From Donghicola sp036139795 (lineage in GTDB: Bacteria; Pseudomonadota; Alphaproteobacteria; Rhodobacterales; Rhodobacteraceae), in NCBI GenBank assembly GCA_036139795.1, contig JAYZYX010000041.1, positions 1-9,267 on the forward strand: a DNA stretch of 9,267 bases, in the 5' to 3' direction. Under the pieces are notes generated by a model. It had not been told where the DNA came from, made no database searches, and saw only the letters and a list, made by a program, of their open reading frames with translations. Below, in pieces: positions 6,513 through 9,267 of the stretch (its first letter is position 1; each line of letters starts with the position of its first letter). The translations under genes were made by a program, and so were the position numbers.

Positions 6513-7802
6513 TTAATTCGCGAAGCCCGTCAAACGGGGGATCGTCATGGACAGCGCGGGGAAATAGGTGATCAGAAAGATCACCACGATCTCGACCGCG
6601 AGGAATGGAAGAATGGCCTTTGCGATGGTGCTGACCCTTTCGCCGGATACGGCAGAGGCCACGAACAGCACCAGCCCCATCGGCGGCGTTGCAAGACCGA
6701 CGGTCAGGTTCACACACATGATGATGGCGAAATGGACGGAATCCACGCCCATGCCGATGAACACCGGCCCAAGGATCGGCCCCAGAATGATGATCGCGGG
6801 GCCTGCGTCCAGAAACATGCCCACGACAAACAGCAGCAGGTTGATCAGGAACAGCAGGATCAGCGGGTTTTCGGTCAGGGTCAGAATGTAATCGGCCATC
6901 ATCTGCGGCGCGTGCGACAGGGACACCACGGTCTTGAACGACATGGCCGCCCCCACCAGCAGCAGCACCACCGCCGAGGTCAGACCCGCCTTGCCAAGCA
7001 CATCGGGCAGTTCCGACACCCGCATGCTGCGCAACACAAATAGGCTGATGATCAGCGCGTAAGCCACAGCGACGGCTGCGGCCTCGGTCGGGGTGAAGAC
7101 ACCGCCCAGAATGCCGCCAAGAATGATGACAGGGGTCATCAGCGGGAAAAATGCCTTCAGGCTGGCCTGCCCCCGCTCGCCCCAAGAGTATTTACGCGAG
7201 GCAACGGGGAAATCGTAGCGATCTGCCATGACCTTGATCAGCAGCATCAAACCGACGCCCACCATCACACCCGGCACCAGACCGGCCAAGAACAGCGCCG
7301 CCACGCTTTCGCCCATCACATAGGCGTAAATGATCATGATGCCCGAGGGCGGAATGATCGGCCCGATGACCGAACTAGCCGCCGTGATCGCCGCGGCGAA
7401 CTTGCGGGTATAGCCCTGCTTCTCCATCGCAGGGATCAGCATGGACCCCAGCGCCGATGTATCCGCCACCGCCGAGCCCGAAAGCCCCGCAAACAGCATC
7501 GAAGACAGCACGTTCACATGAGCCAGACCGCCGCGAAGGTGGCCCATGAAAGCCTGACTGAACTCGACCAACCGGTGGGTGATGCCGCCACGGTTCATAA
7601 TCTCGCCCGCCAGCATGAAGAACGGGATCGCCATCAGCGGGAAACTGTCCATGCCGTTGTAAAGATTGCGATAGAGCAGCGTCAGGTCACGCTCTTGCCC
7701 GTTCAGCAGCAGCAGAATACCCGGCGCGGCCAGAAGACCGAAAAAGACCGGAAGACCGATCATAAGGAACACAAGGAACAGGGGAAGAAACCAGATCAGC
7801 AT
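6513..7802 (-). CDS. dctM: TRAP transporter large permease, DctM family
   Basis: 429-residue 12-13TM inner-membrane subunit that carries substrate coupled to Na+ in the DctPQM complex. The length equals the family norm. Signatures: 'IPFFMLAGEIMNRGGI' (59-74), 'FAGLSGSAVADTSALGSMLI' (104-123), 'SSVIGPIIPPSGIMI' (143-157), 'GGVFTPTEAAAVAVAYAL' (233-250), 'FLDAGPAIIILGPI' (330-343) and 'NLTVGLATPPMGLVLFV' (365-381). I chose the ATG at 7802, one nt after the dctQ TAA, with AAGGGG about 9 nt upstream. A TTG at 7835 would add 11 polar residues (MIWARPKGPNK) inside dctQ and is less likely. The N-terminal MLIWFLPLFLVFLMIG segment is the usual first helix. No frameshift or missing motif was found. It is tightly coupled to dctQ and, across 29 nt, to dctP. 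Confidence 0.95.
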   Translation of the reverse strand: MLIWFLPLFLVFLMIGLPVFFGLLAAPGILLLLNGQERDLTLLYRNLYNGMDSFPLMAIPFFMLAGEIMNRGGITHRLVEFSQAFMGHLRGGLAHVNVLSSMLFAGLSGSAVADTSALGSMLIPAMEKQGYTRKFAAAITAASSVIGPIIPPSGIMIIYAYVMGESVAALFLAGLVPGVMVGVGLMLLIKVMADRYDFPVASRKYSWGERGQASLKAFFPLMTPVIILGGILGGVFTPTEAAAVAVAYALIISLFVLRSMRVSELPDVLGKAGLTSAVVLLLVGAAMSFKTVVSLSHAPQMMADYILTLTENPLILLFLINLLLFVVGMFLDAGPAIIILGPILGPVFIGMGVDSVHFAIIMCVNLTVGLATPPMGLVLFVASAVSGERVSTIAKAILPFLAVEIVVIFLITYFPALSMTIPRLTGFAN

Positions 7803-7803
7803 C

Positions 7804-8391
7804 TTATTCGGCCCCTTGGGTCTGGCCCATATCAATGGGCGGCAGATCGCGGTCAGAGGTCAGTTGGAACAGGTTGCGCAGGATCAGCTCAAGGTTCACA
7901 AGGATCAGCAGAACCACCCCCACAAAGATCGAGGCCATCATCCAACTGCGGGGCACCCGATACCATGCGCTGAAGTCCACCGCCGTCGGGATATAGAGCG
8001 AGGCCGAGGCAAAGCGCCCGCCAAGGCCCGTGACCTCTTTCCAGCCGATCTGCACGGCAACAACCAGCACCGCCAGACTGACCATCAGCAGCAATAGGTT
8101 TAGCAGACTGGCCGCGCGGCGCGGCATCATCGAAGGCAGCACATCAATTGCCACAAAGCCACCTCGGCGGAATGCGGTGGGGGCCATCAGGCCGGTCATC
8201 CACAGCATACAGAAGCGCGCGGCCTCATCGGGCCACGGCAGGGCATTTCCCAGCACATAGCGGCAGAAGACCTGCAACAGCGTGACCGCAACCATCACCG
8301 CGACGGCAAAGATGCCGATCCCGCGACCGACCATCAACAGACGGTCATTGATCCCTGACAGCAGCCGAAGCAGCCCGTCGAATAGCACCAT
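7804..8391 (-). CDS. dctQ: TRAP transporter small permease, DctQ family
   Basis: 195-residue, 4TM small membrane subunit that binds DctM in the TRAP complex. Helices are near 22-43, 57-73, 95-117 and 149-170. The family motif is 'QVFCRYVLGNALPWPDEAAR' (40-59), corresponding to the consensus R-Y-(V/L)-x-(N/G)-x-x-x-x-W-x-(E/D)-E, followed by 'GLMAPTAFRRGGFVAIDVL' (67-85), the usual G-A-x-x-A-x-R-x-x-x-H/F-x-x-x-(D/V)-x-L block. The link between helices 3 and 4 (about 118-147, with SLYIPTAVDFSAWYRVPR) is somewhat long. The ATG at 8391 is preceded by GGGAGG 5 nt upstream (8397-8402), a strong site. It is the first gene of the dctQMP set, but lies only 54 nt behind the flavin reductase on the same strand, so it may share that transcript. 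A predicted hairpin lies in the gap. Confidence 0.93.
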   Translation of the reverse strand: MVLFDGLLRLLSGINDRLLMVGRGIGIFAVAVMVAVTLLQVFCRYVLGNALPWPDEAARFCMLWMTGLMAPTAFRRGGFVAIDVLPSMMPRRAASLLNLLLLMVSLAVLVVAVQIGWKEVTGLGGRFASASLYIPTAVDFSAWYRVPRSWMMASIFVGVVLLILVNLELILRNLFQLTSDRDLPPIDMGQTQGAE

Positions 8392-8409
8392 TCATTCCTC
8401 CCACCACTT

Positions 8410-8441
8410 AACAACACGCCCTCCTCCAAAGGCGCGCTGCT
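8410..8441 (-). promoter_or_regulatory. Hairpin between flavin reductase and dctQ genes
   Basis: On the - strand, AGCAGCGCGCC (8441-8431) can pair with GGCGTGTTGTT (8420-8410) over 11 bp, three of them G·U in RNA, around a 10-nt loop (TTTGGAGGAG). The 3' arm is U-rich, but no clean U tract follows before the dctQ ribosome site. It could be a weak terminator, an attenuator, or an mRNA-stabilising element that sets transporter level apart from the upstream reductases. Structure is seen; role is inferred. Confidence 0.4.
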
Positions 8442-8445
8442 GTGG

Positions 8446-8943
8446 TCAATTCAAATCGATCCTCGCAACGCGCCCGCCAAAGAAAGCCAACGGGTCTCCA
8501 TATTGCATCGTAGCTTGTAACACTTCGCCGACAATGATCGCGTGATCGCCAGCCTCATGGACCGCGTGGCGGCGGCAATCAAAACGGGCAAGGCAGGCGG
8601 GCAGCACGGGCACCCCTTCGGCGTTCTGATCCAGTTGGGTTCCCAGCAAAGCGCCTGCATCCTTGGCCACGGCCCATGCCAGATCCTGCTGATCGGCGGC
8701 CAGAACGTGGATGGCGTAATGCTCGGCCCCCGCAAACAGCGGATAGCGGCGCGAGGCGCGGGCAGGCGACCACAGGACCAACGGCGGCTCCATCGAGACT
8801 GATGAGAAACTGTTCGCCGTGATCGCAACGCAGCCCTCAGGCCCGCTGGTGGTCACAATCGTGACGCCAGTTGCAAACAGGCCAAAGGCATCGCGCAGGG
8901 CGCGGCCGTTGCTTGGCTCAGGCACGAAACTTTGCAGCATCAT
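8446..8943 (-). CDS. Flavin reductase family protein (HpaC/DIM6-type)
   Basis: 165-residue flavin reductase-like domain protein (PF01613), the short-chain class that uses NAD(P)H to reduce FMN or FAD, usually for a two-component monooxygenase. Family blocks: 'LRDAFGLFATGVTIVTT' (16-32), 'ITANSFSSVSMEPPLVLWSP' (41-60), 'AEHYAIHVLAADQQDLA' (73-89), 'GDHAIIVGEV' (132-141) and 'PLAFFGGR' (151-158). Length fits a complete single domain (about 160-190). Two adjacent ATGs are possible (8943 or 8940). GAGG at 8948-8951 is only 4 nt from the first but 7 nt from the second, so the 164-residue form may be the real one. The first ATG overlaps the aldo/keto reductase stop as ATGA, so the two are translationally coupled. 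No monooxygenase partner is in the window; it could lie beyond base 9267 or elsewhere. Some members of this fold have other flavin-linked roles, so the reductase activity is family inference. Confidence 0.9.
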   Translation of the reverse strand: MMLQSFVPEPSNGRALRDAFGLFATGVTIVTTSGPEGCVAITANSFSSVSMEPPLVLWSPARASRRYPLFAGAEHYAIHVLAADQQDLAWAVAKDAGALLGTQLDQNAEGVPVLPACLARFDCRRHAVHEAGDHAIIVGEVLQATMQYGDPLAFFGGRVARIDLN

Positions 8944-9267
8944 GCCACCTCACGGCCCAAGGCCGCCTCATACAGTTGGAACCACTGCACGCGGGTCAGC
9001 TTGACCTTGCAGGCGTCCGAAATGCTGGCGATCCGGCTGAGCGAATTGGTCCCCAGCACCGGCAGGATTTTCGCGGGGTGCCGCAGCAGAAAGGCCACCG
9101 CGATCGCCGCACGGTCTACCCCATGATCAGCGGCCATCCCATCCATCAGGCGGGTCAGCGCCGTGTCAGCGGTCATCAAACTGCCGCCACCCAAGGGCGA
9201 CCACGCCATGACCGCATCGCGGTGGCGCTGGTGAAAGGCCAAATCGCCATCGGTAAAGGGATCAATC
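8940..9267 (-). CDS. Aldo/keto reductase, YdhF-like (C-terminal part)
   Basis: About 108 C-terminal residues of an NADPH-dependent aldo/keto reductase. The frame is open at the window edge (IDPFTDGDLAFHQRH...), so the catalytic Asp-Tyr-Lys-His residues and the start are outside; the TTG at 9242 is internal. The visible part carries the strand 'VMAWSPLGGG', the helix 'DRAAIAVAFLLRHPAKILPV' leading into 'LGTNSLSRIASI' (the NADPH 2'-phosphate-binding loop region; YdhF-like proteins have P-V-x-G-(S/T) here), and the C-terminal 'LTRVQWFQLYEAALGREV', close to E. coli YdhF in pattern. Full-length relatives have about 300 residues, so roughly the last third is seen. Its TGA overlaps the flavin reductase start. 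Pairing an AKR with a flavin reductase and a TRAP system suggests catabolism of an oxygenated or organosulfur compound (inference). The substrate is not predictable. Confidence 0.9.
   Translation of the reverse strand, partial: IDPFTDGDLAFHQRHRDAVMAWSPLGGGSLMTADTALTRLMDGMAADHGVDRAAIAVAFLLRHPAKILPVLGTNSLSRIASISDACKVKLTRVQWFQLYEAALGREVA

Noticed and set aside
6507..7043. + strand open frame (178 codons) opposite dctM
   Set aside because: Low-complexity H/Q/D/R composition typical of antisense to hydrophobic codons; no ribosome site or motif.
6484..7185. Open frame upstream of and in frame with dctP that would give a 586-residue protein
   Set aside because: The extra part is an out-of-frame reading of dctM with no family match; the signal peptide and GGGAGG site place the dctP start at 6483.
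1..9267. CRISPR array, tRNA/rRNA, transposon ends, toxin-antitoxin or phage-defence genes
   Set aside because: I looked on both strands and saw no regularly spaced repeats, no tRNA-like cloverleaf, no transposase and no defence-type domains; every coding stretch belongs to transport or metabolism.

Overview
The window looks like a piece of an alphaproteobacterial chromosome, most likely Rhodobacterales/Paracoccaceae-like. This is an inference from the high G+C, the GCC/GGC/CTG-biased codons, strong GGAGG-type ribosome sites, very tight gene packing, and two complete or near-complete TRAP uptake systems of different classes within 9 kb. No rRNA, tRNA, CRISPR array, insertion sequence or phage gene is visible. 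No gene-free stretch exceeds about 100 bases.

The left half (1-4308, + strand) is one tightly coupled operon. It holds a TAXI-type TRAP substrate-binding protein (5' end cut off by the window), a fused TAXI-type TRAP permease (1-nt gap), a DUF1446/AtuA-family protein (ATGA overlap), and a 102-residue stand-alone AtuA-like C-terminal domain protein (14-nt overlap). The two AtuA-like pieces are fused in some relatives and split here. The simplest reading is a periplasmic binding protein and permease importing a small, probably acidic, compound that the AtuA-like pair then processes. Substrate and reaction are unknown.

The right half (4300-9267) is entirely on the - strand. Read in its own direction it runs: C-terminal part of a YdhF-like aldo/keto reductase (cut off by the window), an HpaC/DIM6-type flavin reductase (start overlaps the reductase stop), a 54-nt gap with a predicted hairpin, then dctQ, dctM and dctP of a classical DctPQM TRAP transporter, an intrinsic-terminator-like hairpin, and a YeiH-family membrane protein (putative sulfate exporter family). 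A DctP-type transporter, a flavin reductase and a YeiH-family exporter together recall organosulfur (sulfonate) use, but no desulfonating enzyme is in view, so this is only a hypothesis.

The two operons converge and their last genes overlap tail to tail by 9 bases (4300-4308), leaving no room for a terminator between them. The non-coding signals I can support are the terminator-like hairpin at 5387-5417, a 9-bp dyad with a 21-nt spacer at 5346-5384 in the yeiH leader, and the hairpin at 8410-8441.
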